The notes beneath the pieces were generated by a model. That model saw only the letters and a list, made by a program, of their open reading frames with translations. It made no database searches and was not told the origin of the DNA. From Xanthomarina spongicola (GTDB lineage Bacteria > Bacteroidota > Bacteroidia > Flavobacteriales > Flavobacteriaceae), in the NCBI RefSeq assembly GCF_003148645.1, contig NZ_QGGP01000002.1:169525-233524 (forward strand): a stretch of 64,000 nt of DNA, in the 5' to 3' direction. The translations under genes and the position numbers were made by a program. Positions 42,593 to 51,953 of this stretch are shown here, piece by piece. The stretch's first letter is position 1. Each line of letters opens with the position of its first letter.

Positions 42593-45226
42593 ATGCGGCA
42601 TTCTAAATTGAATATACCAGCACTTCCTTCAGATCTTATTAGAAGACCACATCTTCTCAAAAAATTAGAAAGAAAAAGTGCTGTAGCATTAATTTTGATC
42701 TCTGCACCTGCAGGTTATGGAAAGAGTATACTTATCAGTCAATGGATAAAGGAGACAGAAAGTGCTCATGCATGGCTTTCAATAGATGAGACAATGAATG
42801 ATACATCTATTTTTTTAACCTATATAAGTGAGGCGATAAGCAAATTTAGTTCTATTGAAAAACAATCATTAAAAAATTTGGATAAGGATTACAATTTTAT
42901 TAATTGGCCGTCCATTATTGAGATTTTTGTGAATTCGCTCAACGTATTGGACGAGCACACCGTACTGATTTTGGATAATTACCATTTGATAAGGAACCAA
43001 GAGATTCACCAGTTAGTGCAAACATTGATCGACGAAGAGATAAAAAATTTACAAGTGCTTATCATAACCCGTTGGGATCCCCCTTTTAAATTACAAAAAC
43101 TAAGGATATATGATAGGATAGTTGAACTCAGAATGTCGAATCTTAAATTTGAGAAAGATGAATTAATTCAGTTTTTTACATTACATAGAAATATTAAACT
43201 CACAAGTGACGAAGTCGATAAGGTTATAGAGGATACAGAGGGCTGGATTTTGGCTATCAGAATGCTATTATTGGCTAGGTCATTTCGGATGGAGGATTAT
43301 GAAATAAAAGGCATCGAAAACATTTCAAACTATCTAGATCAGTTACTTTCTTATATAAGCCTAAATCTAGAACCAGAATTTTTTAAGCAGATGCAACTTT
43401 GTGCACTTTGCGATCAATTCAATGTGGAACTTATTGACTCTATTTGTGACTTTGCTTATGAAGGTTCCTGTAAAGGAGAAGTGTTCCTTGCCAAACTAAA
43501 AGAGCTTAATTTTTTTATTATCGCTACCGACTTGGACGGGGGTTGGTATAGATTTCATCATTTGGTTGGAGAAACTCTAATACGGAATCTAAAAAAAACT
43601 GATCCTGATATCGCTATATCAATTTATACCCACATCAGTAAGTGGTTTTTTGATAAAAATTTTGTTGATGAAGCCATCAACTTCGCGATAAAGGCTAAAA
43701 ATTACGACTTAGCCTGTAGTCAGATCACAAAGCATAGGGCAAGCATTTTAGACCAAGACCAATGGTGGGTTTTGCAACGCTGGCTAGATAAGATTCCTCG
43801 GCAAATTCGCAACGCCAATATGGATATTTTGGTGACGGAACTACTGGTTTGCGAGGAAACCTGGAATATCGAGGATTTTTCTTCTATCCTGAACAGGATA
43901 GAATCAATCGGCCTTGAAAATTCAAATGCTGAAAATATTTCCCGGTATCTGTTTCATCTAGGTTACTTTCTAACATTTGTAGAACCAAATCCCAAAAAAG
44001 CGGTAGAATCTCTTGAACAATCTATAGCGTTATTTCATGATGAAAGTGCCTTGTTTGGCGGACGTAGAGATACCATTCTAGCCTGTAGCAGACAGATGCT
44101 TGGCGAAACCTCTTTGGCATTGAAGTCTCTTGAAGATATTCATGAAAAATTTGAGCGTTCCTCAAAATTGTATGTCCGCTCCTTAGATGGTAAAGTCCTT
44201 GTTCATTTACTTTCCGGAAATTTTGAATCAGCAAATAAAGACTTAAAAAAATTCCTGTTTCTTGTTCAAGATTCTGATTTCCTATATTTAAAAGGGTGGA
44301 GTTCCTATTATCAAGGTAATATTGCCTTTCAATTCTTCCAGAAGGATAGGGCCATGAACACCTTTAAAAAGGCTTTAGAATTTGAGGGTGTTTTTAATTA
44401 CAGGGTTTATTTTGATGCACTTGCAGGATTGGTATTAATGAGCTCACTACAAAAAGATAAAGAGGCAACTGCATTATTTCTAGAAAAAATGAGCCAAATG
44501 GCTAATAAACTCAAAGACACAAATTTCAAAAATTACTACCGCTCAGTTCAGGCTAGAGTCAACTGGCATAAAGGAATGGGTGAAAAAGAAATGAGCTGGG
44601 TTACAACCGACAGAGTGAAGCAGCATTCATCTTTGTATTTATTTTTGATAGATGTACCTGAACTAACAAAGACAAGAATCATGATAAGTCATGGTTCAAA
44701 CATTCAGGTTCAAGAGGCGCTTTCTGTGCTCGAGGAAGTAGAAGTTATGCTAGAAAGTGTTTATAATCACTATCAACATATCGATATTATTCTGCTTAAA
44801 GCAATGGGGTTTTTCCGTCTTCGAAAAGAAAATCTTGCTGCCAAATGGTTAGCGGAAGCGCTTACATTGGCAGAAAAGAAAAATATGATTAGGCCTATTA
44901 TGGAAGTTGCTATGGTCATGCCATCTTTATTTAGTGTCTTGAAAGATGCTGCTACTTATCGCATTTTAACGTTTATAATCTTTGATGTTGTACCTCAAAA
45001 AACACGAGAAAGGAATCTAAGCGATGTCAATGAGTTAACACTTCGTGAGCAAGAAATTATAAGACTTATCTTTAAAGGTCTTAGGAATAAAGAAGTTGCC
45101 CAACAGCTTAATATCTCCATATTAACAGTTAAGACGCACTTGCGCAACATTTATAGTAAACTAGACGTCTCTAGTCGTACCGCTATGATAAATAAAATAC
45201 TAGAGAAGAATCTATTTACTCTATAA
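42593..45226 (+). CDS. MalT-like LuxR-family ATP-dependent transcriptional regulator
   Basis: 877 residues. N-terminal STAND-type NTPase with P-loop SAPAGYGKS (37-45) and the Walker B-like VLILDNYHLI (about 125). The central ~400 residues are helical TPR-like repeats, the ligand-sensing part in MalT. The last ~65 residues are a LuxR HTH (LTLREQEIIRLIFKGLRNKEVAQQLNISILTVKTHLRNIYSKLDV). MalT-type proteins bind an inducer and ATP, oligomerise and activate catabolic operons. It reads towards the porin and amidohydrolase genes and is the likely activator of the region. A decayed copy of its 3' end lies at 51600. Confidence 0.92.
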   Translation: MRHSKLNIPALPSDLIRRPHLLKKLERKSAVALILISAPAGYGKSILISQWIKETESAHAWLSIDETMNDTSIFLTYISEAISKFSSIEKQSLKNLDKDYNFINWPSIIEIFVNSLNVLDEHTVLILDNYHLIRNQEIHQLVQTLIDEEIKNLQVLIITRWDPPFKLQKLRIYDRIVELRMSNLKFEKDELIQFFTLHRNIKLTSDEVDKVIEDTEGWILAIRMLLLARSFRMEDYEIKGIENISNYLDQLLSYISLNLEPEFFKQMQLCALCDQFNVELIDSICDFAYEGSCKGEVFLAKLKELNFFIIATDLDGGWYRFHHLVGETLIRNLKKTDPDIAISIYTHISKWFFDKNFVDEAINFAIKAKNYDLACSQITKHRASILDQDQWWVLQRWLDKIPRQIRNANMDILVTELLVCEETWNIEDFSSILNRIESIGLENSNAENISRYLFHLGYFLTFVEPNPKKAVESLEQSIALFHDESALFGGRRDTILACSRQMLGETSLALKSLEDIHEKFERSSKLYVRSLDGKVLVHLLSGNFESANKDLKKFLFLVQDSDFLYLKGWSSYYQGNIAFQFFQKDRAMNTFKKALEFEGVFNYRVYFDALAGLVLMSSLQKDKEATALFLEKMSQMANKLKDTNFKNYYRSVQARVNWHKGMGEKEMSWVTTDRVKQHSSLYLFLIDVPELTKTRIMISHGSNIQVQEALSVLEEVEVMLESVYNHYQHIDIILLKAMGFFRLRKENLAAKWLAEALTLAEKKNMIRPIMEVAMVMPSLFSVLKDAATYRILTFIIFDVVPQKTRERNLSDVNELTLREQEIIRLIFKGLRNKEVAQQLNISILTVKTHLRNIYSKLDVSSRTAMINKILEKNLFTL

Positions 45227-45236
45227 TACTCCTTTT

Positions 45237-45254
45237 ATACCTCTTTCGAGGTAT
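45237..45254 (+). terminator. Possible terminator of the LuxR gene
   Basis: ATACCTC-TTTC-GAGGTAT is a perfect 7-bp stem with TGATTTTT behind it, 11 bp after the stop. The same hairpin was copied with the gene tail to 51812-51829. Confidence 0.55.
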
Positions 45255-45431
45255 TGATTTTTAATTTAACACACTTAATTTTAACAATTCATTAACAACG
45301 TATTGAATTGTTAAAAATAGTTTCTAAATTAAATGCACTCTATCACATTGAAAATGCAGGAAAACCAATCCGTGTTCATGTTCAAGAAAAAGGGAAAATG
45401 TATGAAAATAGTATAAAATTAATTTAAAAGT

Positions 45432-46700
45432 ATGATAAGCGAAAAGAGAGGTTTACTATTATTTTTTGTTGCAGTGGTGCTTAATTTTTCTGTCTATGGG
45501 CAAGACAAAAAGAAAGACACTATTAAGGTAAGAGATCTTTCAAGTCCAAGCTCTGTGAGTCAGCAGATAAATGAAGACGCAACCTTTGACGCAACTTCAA
45601 AAGAAATGGTTAATATATGGCACGGGTTAGACAGCTTAGACCAATTGAAAAATAGGTTTTATAAAAAAACTGGTTTTATTATTAATGCTGATTATAACTC
45701 ACAAATAATGGGAGCTACCAAAGCAATTGGAGATAATGTTAGTGCTAGTGGTGTGTTTCGTATTTATGGTAAGTATAATTTTGTTGGTAGAGGGACTCCA
45801 CATGAGGGCGGTTTAGTATTTAAAGTTGAAAATAGACATAAATACACCGACCTGGCATTACGTGACTGGGGGCCGGCAGGTGTAGGTTATGCTGGTCTTG
45901 TGCAATCTGTTTATAATAATGACGGTTGGCGTGTTACTAATCTATATTGGAGACAAACATTTGGTACGGCCAATATTGTTGCTTATGCGGGATTTCTGGA
46001 TATGACGGATTGGACTGACATATTTGTATTGGCAAGCCCTTGGAGTAGTTTTAACAATCTATCATTTGCAACAGGTTCTAGTACTGTCGGTGGTTTATAC
46101 CCCGATGGTTCATTGGGTTTAATGGTTAGCGCATGGTTAACTGATAATTTCTATGTAATAGGAGGTTTAATTGATGTTAATGGTAGTGCCATAGAATTTT
46201 ATAAAGGATTTGAAACTTTCTTTACTGAATTTGGAACCCTCAAAACTTTTGAAGTCGGTTTTACGCCGAATTCCGAAATGCCTATTTTAAAAAACGTACA
46301 TGTAACCTTATGGCAAGCAGACGCGACAGTAAATGCTCCTAATGGTTGGGGACTTATAGGCTCTATTAGTTGGGAATTAGGTCATAACTTATTTACATTC
46401 CTTAGAGGGGGCTGGGCAAAAGAGGGTGGTAGTATTTTTACAGCCTCAGTCAGTACAGGTATTGCTTATAATATAACAGGATCAAACGTATTTGGTTTAG
46501 GAATAAACTGGAACCAACCAAATGAAAATATGTTTGGCACTGGCTTGAAAGATCAATACATTTCTGAAATATTCTACAAATTACAGGTTACAAATCATTT
46601 TGAATTCACACCAAATATACAATTCATAATAAATCCGGCATTAAATACTAACGCAAACTTTACAACGATTTTTGGAGCACGTGCACGAATTAATATATAA
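45432..46700 (+). CDS. OprB-like carbohydrate-selective porin
   Basis: 422 residues, signal peptide ending FSVYGQ. The mature protein has a short N-terminal helical part and then a barrel with alternating aromatic strands. GGLVFKVENRHKYTDL, NLYWRQTFGTANIVAYAGFLDMTDWTDIFVL and LGLMVSAWLTDNFYVIGGLIDVNG are typical of OprB-like porins, and it ends TIFGARARINI. It probably admits sugars or other small polar molecules across the outer membrane. It is the first gene after the LuxR regulator, about 160 bp before an amidohydrolase gene. Confidence 0.82.
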   Translation: MISEKRGLLLFFVAVVLNFSVYGQDKKKDTIKVRDLSSPSSVSQQINEDATFDATSKEMVNIWHGLDSLDQLKNRFYKKTGFIINADYNSQIMGATKAIGDNVSASGVFRIYGKYNFVGRGTPHEGGLVFKVENRHKYTDLALRDWGPAGVGYAGLVQSVYNNDGWRVTNLYWRQTFGTANIVAYAGFLDMTDWTDIFVLASPWSSFNNLSFATGSSTVGGLYPDGSLGLMVSAWLTDNFYVIGGLIDVNGSAIEFYKGFETFFTEFGTLKTFEVGFTPNSEMPILKNVHVTLWQADATVNAPNGWGLIGSISWELGHNLFTFLRGGWAKEGGSIFTASVSTGIAYNITGSNVFGLGINWNQPNENMFGTGLKDQYISEIFYKLQVTNHFEFTPNIQFIINPALNTNANFTTIFGARARINI

Positions 46701-46858
46701 AGAAACTCGAATTACTATTGTAAAAAATTAAGAAATACATAAAACAATTCTTTTATAAAGATAATTAATAAACAAAAAACAGTAAAATATGAAAAAGACG
46801 AAGCGCAACAAATTAAATAACATTAATATAATTTTAACTTTAAAAAAACCAATTTAGA

Positions 46859-48253
46859 ATGAAAAAAATGAACTCGACACTATGTCTTATAGTGGCATTA
46901 GTATTACTGAATACTAGTGTATTCGCACAAGAAAAAAAAGCACCCACTTACAAATTAATCACCAATGTAAGTGTTTGGGATGGAACAAGTGACAAGCTGG
47001 TAAAAGCAGATGTATTAATTGAAAACAACTTAATTAAAGAGGTTAAAAATGGAATTAAAGCACCTGCAGGTGCAACTGTAATTGACGGTAAGGGGGGCAC
47101 AGTTATGCCTGGTTTAATTGAGGGGCACGGCCATTTATACGTGAATGGCAACGGTATAGCAGATATCGAAAATAATCTAACGTATGATCAAATAGCGATT
47201 AGAGGAGCGGCAAAAGCGAAAGCTGCTTTAATGTCTGGATTTACGACCTGGAGAGATGCAGGAGGAATGGCTTCCGGGCTAAGGAAATTTATAGATGCAG
47301 GTGAAGTAGATGGACCAAGACTTTATCCTTCTGGTGCATTTATTGGACCAACTGGTTCTCATGCAGATTTTAGAAATACCACTACTCCTAACGAAACTAT
47401 GTTTGGTGCTCATTCTTCAGCCGCTCGCAATAGTATAAGTTTTACGGCTGATAGTCCTGATGCGATTAAAGCAGCGGCTCGCCAAAACTTTATGCAAGGT
47501 GCAACTCAAATTAAAATAATGTCTAGTGGTGGAATTCTTTCACAATTTGACCCTTGGCAATTAAATGCATTCTCTGCAGAAGACATACAAGCTGCTGTTG
47601 AAGTAGCAGAGGCTTATGGTTCTTATGTACAGTCTCATGCGTACGGCAAGACAGCAATTATGAGGTGCTTAGAAAATGGCGTAAAGACTATAGAGCATTG
47701 CTTAATGTTTGATGAAGAGATTTACAAAAAAATGGTAGAAAAGGGAGCGTATATGACGACAAACATAACGTCTTTCTCTCCTTACATCACAAAAATAGAC
47801 GGTATGACTCCCGTTTCTGCCCGAAAGGCTAATTCTGCTGCGGTAGCAACTGCGAATTTTGTTGAAAACGTAAAGAAATTTAGACCAAAAATGGGATTCA
47901 ATACGGATGCGATTGGCGGTGTTCAATTAGGCATAATTCAAACTGACTATTCCATTTATTTAAGTGGACAGTTATTGGGTAATTTATATACATTAAAATC
48001 GCTGACTTCTGTAAATGGTGAAATAGTAAAACTTACAGGAGAAGTTCTAGACCCCTATTTTGAAGGTAGTTTAGGCCTAGTAAAAGCTGGAGCCTATGCA
48101 GATCTTCTTATTGTAGACGGAAATCCATTAGAAGACTTATCAGTTATTGGCGCTAATGAAAAATGGCTTGATGCACCTGAACGTCCAATTGATGGAATCG
48201 AAAAAATGAAGCTTATCATGAAAGATGGAAAAGTATATAAGAATACTTTGTAA
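46859..48253 (+). CDS. Periplasmic amidohydrolase, copy 1 (imidazolonepropionase/prolidase-like)
   Basis: 464 residues with signal peptide (ends NTSVFAQ). Metal-site residues of the amidohydrolase superfamily are present: HxH in EGHGHLY (about 90), the carboxylated-Lys region IKIMSSGG (about 220), His in VQSHAYG (about 260), TIEHCLMF (about 281) and Asp in GFNTDAIG (about 348). Relatives include prolidase-like carboxypeptidases and ochratoxin-type amidases that hydrolyse peptide or amide bonds. The exact substrate is unknown. It is about 40-45% alike in its opening 80 residues to the two paralogues downstream. A strong terminator follows. Confidence 0.88.
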   Translation: MKKMNSTLCLIVALVLLNTSVFAQEKKAPTYKLITNVSVWDGTSDKLVKADVLIENNLIKEVKNGIKAPAGATVIDGKGGTVMPGLIEGHGHLYVNGNGIADIENNLTYDQIAIRGAAKAKAALMSGFTTWRDAGGMASGLRKFIDAGEVDGPRLYPSGAFIGPTGSHADFRNTTTPNETMFGAHSSAARNSISFTADSPDAIKAAARQNFMQGATQIKIMSSGGILSQFDPWQLNAFSAEDIQAAVEVAEAYGSYVQSHAYGKTAIMRCLENGVKTIEHCLMFDEEIYKKMVEKGAYMTTNITSFSPYITKIDGMTPVSARKANSAAVATANFVENVKKFRPKMGFNTDAIGGVQLGIIQTDYSIYLSGQLLGNLYTLKSLTSVNGEIVKLTGEVLDPYFEGSLGLVKAGAYADLLIVDGNPLEDLSVIGANEKWLDAPERPIDGIEKMKLIMKDGKVYKNTL

Positions 48254-48300
48254 GTGAGTCGTCCTAAAATAGGTGGATAGATTTATATTGAAATTTAATC

Positions 48301-48332
48301 AAAAAACTGCGAAACAAGCTTCGCAGTTTTTT
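48301..48332 (+). terminator. Terminator after amidohydrolase copy 1
   Basis: AAAAAACTGCGAA pairs with TTCGCAGTTTTTT around a 6-nt loop, 47 bp after the stop codon; it should work in both directions. Confidence 0.9.
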
Positions 48333-48456
48333 GATATATATAACTTGGTGTGGACATGCTATGAATAAATTAAATGCTTGCACAGCGGTAATATCACTCC
48401 CCAGTTTTTGAAAAAAGACTTTATAAAAAACAATACCATTGAATACTAAATTCATC

Positions 48457-49197
48457 ATGAATAATTCAATCATACAAATACAAAACTTAAAGTTTAATTG
48501 GGACAAGTCAAAGGTTCCTTTTATTATTATACCAGAACTTGAAGTTTTGAAAAGTGAACATCTTTTAATTAAAGGCGACAGCGGAAGTGGAAAAACCACT
48601 TTTTTGAATTTAATATCCGGTGTTTTACCCCTTAGCAGTGGTGAAATTAAAATATTAGGCGAAAATTTGGTTGATGTGTCATCTTCAAAACGCGATGCCA
48701 TCAGGGCAAATCACATGGGTGTTATTTTCCAGATGTTTAATCTCATCCCCTATCTTTCGGTTATCGAAAATGTACTTATTCCCATACATTTTTCTGAAGT
48801 CAAAAAGAATAAAATCCGGGCAAAAGGAATTGGTCCAAAAGAAGAAGCCATCCGTTTACTGACTGAATTAGGCCTTCAGCAAAAAGAGATTCACGAAAAA
48901 AAAGTTACCGAACTGAGTGTTGGGCAACAGCAACGGGTGGCGGCAGCCCGGGCTTTAATTGGTTCGCCCGAAATTATTCTGGCCGATGAACCAACTTCAG
49001 CACTCGATGAAAACAACTCCATGCGCTTCCTCGACCTGCTTTTAGAAGAGTGCAAAAAAAACAACAGCACTTTGTTGTATGTTAGTCACGACAGTCGTAT
49101 CCATCAAAAATTCCAACAAAGCATTTCCATCCATGATTTTACGGAAGATATGCCGATTGCTGAGAAAACAAAAAAGGAGGCCGTGGTATGTTCATAA
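48457..49197 (+). CDS. ABC transporter ATP-binding protein (LolD/MacB type)
   Basis: Start at ATG 48457; a longer frame would need TTG at 48439. 246 residues: Walker A GDSGSGKTT (about 40-48), Q-loop in VIFQMFNLIPYLSVIENV, signature LSVGQQQRV, Walker B IILADEPTSALDE and H-loop YVSHD. This is the ATPase class that powers FtsX-like permeases, and the permease follows with a 10-bp overlap. The DNA is visibly richer in G+C than its surroundings (30 of 60 bases in 48961-49020), suggesting recent acquisition. Confidence 0.92.
   Translation: MNNSIIQIQNLKFNWDKSKVPFIIIPELEVLKSEHLLIKGDSGSGKTTFLNLISGVLPLSSGEIKILGENLVDVSSSKRDAIRANHMGVIFQMFNLIPYLSVIENVLIPIHFSEVKKNKIRAKGIGPKEEAIRLLTELGLQQKEIHEKKVTELSVGQQQRVAAARALIGSPEIILADEPTSALDENNSMRFLDLLLEECKKNNSTLLYVSHDSRIHQKFQQSISIHDFTEDMPIAEKTKKEAVVCS
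49174..49180 (+). promoter_or_regulatory. Strong Shine-Dalgarno-like site before the permease
   Basis: AAGGAGG lies 7 bp before the ATG at 49188, inside the end of the ATPase gene. Such sites are rare in Flavobacteriia, so it stands out, though it also codes for Lys-Glu-Ala. Confidence 0.45.
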
Positions 49198-50447
49198 TAA
49201 AGCTCGCGTTAAAAAGTCTGTTGAACCGTAAGTTTACGGTGGCGCTTACCATATTTTCTATCGCTATTAGTATCACTCTTTTATTGGGTGTTGAACGGAT
49301 AAGGATTGGCCTTGAAAATAGTTTCTCCAATACAATTTCGGGCACCGATTTGGTTGTTGGCGCGCGTACCGGCGACGAGCAACTTCTTTTGTCAACTGTA
49401 TTTCATATCGGAATGGTTTCCAACAATATCAGCTGGCATAGCTACGAAGATATAGCTGCCAATGAATTAATAGACTGGACGATTCCGATTTCAATGGGCG
49501 ATTCGCATGAAGGATTTAGCGTAATTGGTACGAACGAAGATTATTTTACACATTATCAATTTGCCAATAAACAGCATTTGCAATTTCAGGAGGGAAAGGC
49601 GTTTCATGAAACTTTTGATGCCGTTTTGGGGGCAGATGTTGCCGCTTCTCATGAATATAAAATTGGCGATGAAATTGTAATCAACCACGGTTCGGGAGAC
49701 ATTGCATTTCACGACCATGGCGATAAACCGTTTCACGTAACTGGAATCCTGCAACGCACCGGTACACCTGTTGACCAAACCATTCATGTGAGTTTGGAAG
49801 GAATCGAAGCCATTCATATCGACTGGGTAGATGGAATGCCCGACAAACACATGCACTTTTCGGCCGAAGAAGTTGAGCACCTGCATCTTGAACCCGAATA
49901 CATTACTGCTTTTTTGGTGGGTTTAAAAAACAGAACAGACGTATTAACCGTACAGCGCCAAATCAATACAAATAAGAGTGAGCCCCTAACTGCAGTTATG
50001 CCGGGAATTACCTTGCAACGACTTTGGAACATGATGGGAAAGATTGAAACAGCACTGCTGATTGTCTCCGGTTTTGTTGCCATTGCCGGATTAATTGGTA
50101 TGCTTGTGGCATTGCTCACCGGCGTTAACGAAAGACGGCGCGAAATGGCAATTCTACGCTCGGTTGGTGCCAGCCCGTTAAAAATATTCGGTTTAATTTC
50201 CAGCGAATCTATCGTAATTACCATGTGGGGAATAGCGATGGGTATAGCTTTTGTTTTTCTCCTGTTGCAGCTAGCAAAACCCATACTCGAAACACAGTAC
50301 GGCATTTATTTAAATCCGTCAGGGATATCATTACAGGAAATTTATATTATCGGAACGGTGATAATTTTGGGAATATTAATTGGGATAATTCCCGGTTATA
50401 AAATATATAAATACTCACTTTTGGATGGAATGACAGTTAAAATGTAA
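49188..50447 (+). CDS. FtsX/MacB-type ABC permease with His-rich periplasmic domain
   Basis: 419 residues: one N-terminal transmembrane helix (about 16-35), a large periplasmic domain, then three helices near 285-310, 335-360 and 380-405, the FtsX/MacB plan with GVNERRREMAILRSVGAS. The periplasmic domain is unusually rich in His and Asp (AFHDHGDKPFHV, KHMHFSAEEVEHLHLEPE), suggesting metal contact. With the ATPase and DUF3299 protein this recalls the zinc-regulated zrg-type ABC loci of some gammaproteobacteria, so metal handling is a reasonable inference. G+C-rich like its partner. Confidence 0.88.
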   Translation: MFIIKLALKSLLNRKFTVALTIFSIAISITLLLGVERIRIGLENSFSNTISGTDLVVGARTGDEQLLLSTVFHIGMVSNNISWHSYEDIAANELIDWTIPISMGDSHEGFSVIGTNEDYFTHYQFANKQHLQFQEGKAFHETFDAVLGADVAASHEYKIGDEIVINHGSGDIAFHDHGDKPFHVTGILQRTGTPVDQTIHVSLEGIEAIHIDWVDGMPDKHMHFSAEEVEHLHLEPEYITAFLVGLKNRTDVLTVQRQINTNKSEPLTAVMPGITLQRLWNMMGKIETALLIVSGFVAIAGLIGMLVALLTGVNERRREMAILRSVGASPLKIFGLISSESIVITMWGIAMGIAFVFLLLQLAKPILETQYGIYLNPSGISLQEIYIIGTVIILGILIGIIPGYKIYKYSLLDGMTVKM

Positions 50448-50482
50448 CTATCTTTCACGCTAAAAAACAAAATAAAAAAAAT

Positions 50483-51142
50483 ATGCGAAATTTAATTTTT
50501 ACTTTTCTGTTTTTAACCGTTTTTACCGGCATTTTTGCCCAGGAGGTTAAAGTAATTCAATGGGATGATCTAGTTCCGGATGAAGTTAAAATTGATGATC
50601 CTTTTGAAAAATTGACGGAGGATCAAATTGATGATTTAAGATATATAGTGAGAATGCGGATGCTTCAAGAAAGAAAACCGGGAACTGTGGGCGCTGAAAG
50701 TCTGAAAACAATTGAAGAAAAAGAAAAAAAACTCACCGCTGAAGGAGTTGATATTGAGGGGATGCTTGCCCAGCATACAGCTATTATAGAACTTCGGAAA
50801 AAAAGTGCGGAAGCAGTAGTCGACTCATTAAACGGATCAAATATTAGAATGTCAGGTTATTTATTGCCGCTGGACTTTGAAGGAAAAAATGGAGTTGAAT
50901 TTCTTTTGGTACCCTGGGTAGGAGCATGCATCCACACACCGCCACCACCAGCAAATCAAATTGTTTTTATAAAATTTGACAAAGGCTTCGAAGTGAATTC
51001 CCTTTTTGCCCCAGTGTGGGTTGAAGGTACGCTGCTAACAAAAAATTTAACGAAAGAGCTTTATTTGGCAGATGGTGAATCCGAAATAAATGTGGGATAT
51101 GCCATGTCGGCAAAAAAAATCTTGGACTACAAGAAAAAGTAA
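50483..51142 (+). CDS. DUF3299 domain-containing periplasmic protein
   Basis: 219 residues with signal peptide (ends GIFAQ). The opening KVIQWDDLVPDE, the later NIRMSGYLLPLDFEGKNGVEFLLVPWVGACIHTPPPPANQIVFIKF and the tail VWVEGTLLTKNL are the DUF3299 signature. ACIHTPPPP holds a conserved Cys/His pair. The family commonly sits beside ABC pairs of the kind encoded just upstream and is thought to be periplasmic. It completes a three-gene unit of shared base composition. Its stop is followed within 4 bp by a MITE-like inverted repeat. Confidence 0.88.
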   Translation: MRNLIFTFLFLTVFTGIFAQEVKVIQWDDLVPDEVKIDDPFEKLTEDQIDDLRYIVRMRMLQERKPGTVGAESLKTIEEKEKKLTAEGVDIEGMLAQHTAIIELRKKSAEAVVDSLNGSNIRMSGYLLPLDFEGKNGVEFLLVPWVGACIHTPPPPANQIVFIKFDKGFEVNSLFAPVWVEGTLLTKNLTKELYLADGESEINVGYAMSAKKILDYKKK

Positions 51143-51145
51143 ATA

Positions 51146-51233
51146 ATACCAATTATATTTTAAAATTGGCTATAAAGAAAAGTAAACGAAAAAGAAACGA
51201 TTTATATGACTTATTTTGATGTATAATTGGTAT
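51146..51233. mobile_element. 88-bp MITE-like element
   Basis: ATACCAATTATA (51146-51157) and TATAATTGGTAT (51222-51233) are perfect 12-bp terminal inverted repeats. The interior is non-coding. It has the size and form of a small miniature element. Confidence 0.5.
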
Positions 51234-51599
51234 AAGACAAGCGATGGACCAATACAGGAAGAGAATCCGTTAATGTCAGTTGCGGTATAAATTATATTTT
51301 ATATCAATAGTGTCCGATAAAACAATTTAAAAGGAAGCATTATCAACTAACGGCTTCCTTTTTTTTATGACTTTAATTTTTAACAAAATTAAACGCTTCA
51401 TATGGTAACTGGTCGCTTTTTTCGGACAGGTTGAAAGTAGACACCTTGTAACTTTAAGACATGAAAAAGAGATTTTATGTGGGCTATAATTGTTACAGTT
51501 GACATAACGAAAGGAAACAAAAAATGGAAGGAAAAAGCTACTATGATGTTAAATAAAACGGTTAAAAATAGCCTTAAAAACACAAAAAGGGGATTCAAG
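51234..51599. other. Non-coding spacer with a terminator and IS-like fragments
   Basis: No gene. A strong terminator is listed separately. TGTCCGATAA near 51311 and TTTTTTCGGACA near 51418 are inverted and resemble the ends of an insertion sequence remnant; this is uncertain. Confidence 0.35.
51331..51366 (+). terminator. Terminator downstream of the ABC/DUF3299 unit
   Basis: AAGGAAGC pairs with GCTTCCTT, followed by a run of eight Ts, about 190 bp after the DUF3299 stop. Confidence 0.85.
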
Positions 51600-51801
51600 C
51601 CATGTCAATGAGTGAACACGTCGTGAGCAAGAAATTATAAAAATTATCTATAAAAGCCTGAGGAATAAAGAATTGCGCAAGAGCTTAATATCTGTGTTAA
51701 CGGTTAAGACGCAGTTGCGCAACATGTACAGTAAACTCGTCGCTTCCAATGGTATTGCTATGATAAATAAAATACCAGAGAAGAATCTATTTACGTTCTA
51801 A
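51600..51801 (+). pseudogene. Decayed duplicate of the LuxR regulator 3' end
   Basis: This segment aligns with the last ~200 bases of the LuxR gene (45024-45226): matching blocks include CGTGAGCAAGAAATTATAA, TTAACGGTTAAGACGCA (one base off) and GCTATGATAAATAAAATAC. It has a stop (TTA to TGA) at the first helix and a deletion after AAAGAA, so it cannot encode the domain. Similarity runs on through the hairpin and intergenic sequence to about 51905 (45330 in the original). Confidence 0.9.
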
Positions 51802-51953
51802 TACTCCTTTTATACCTCTTTTGAGGTATTTGTATTTACAACAACACGCCCGAACTTTAACGATTCATTAACAACCCATTAAATTGTCAAAAAAAGTCTC
51901 TAAAACGCACTCGGTCTTTCAAATCAAAATCGGTGTATAAAAATAAATAAGTT

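Noticed and set aside
48254-48300. Insertion-sequence end (GTCGTCCTAAAATAGG) after amidohydrolase copy 1
   Set aside because: It resembles an IS terminal segment from memory, but no partner end or transposase is present, so it is not listed as an element.
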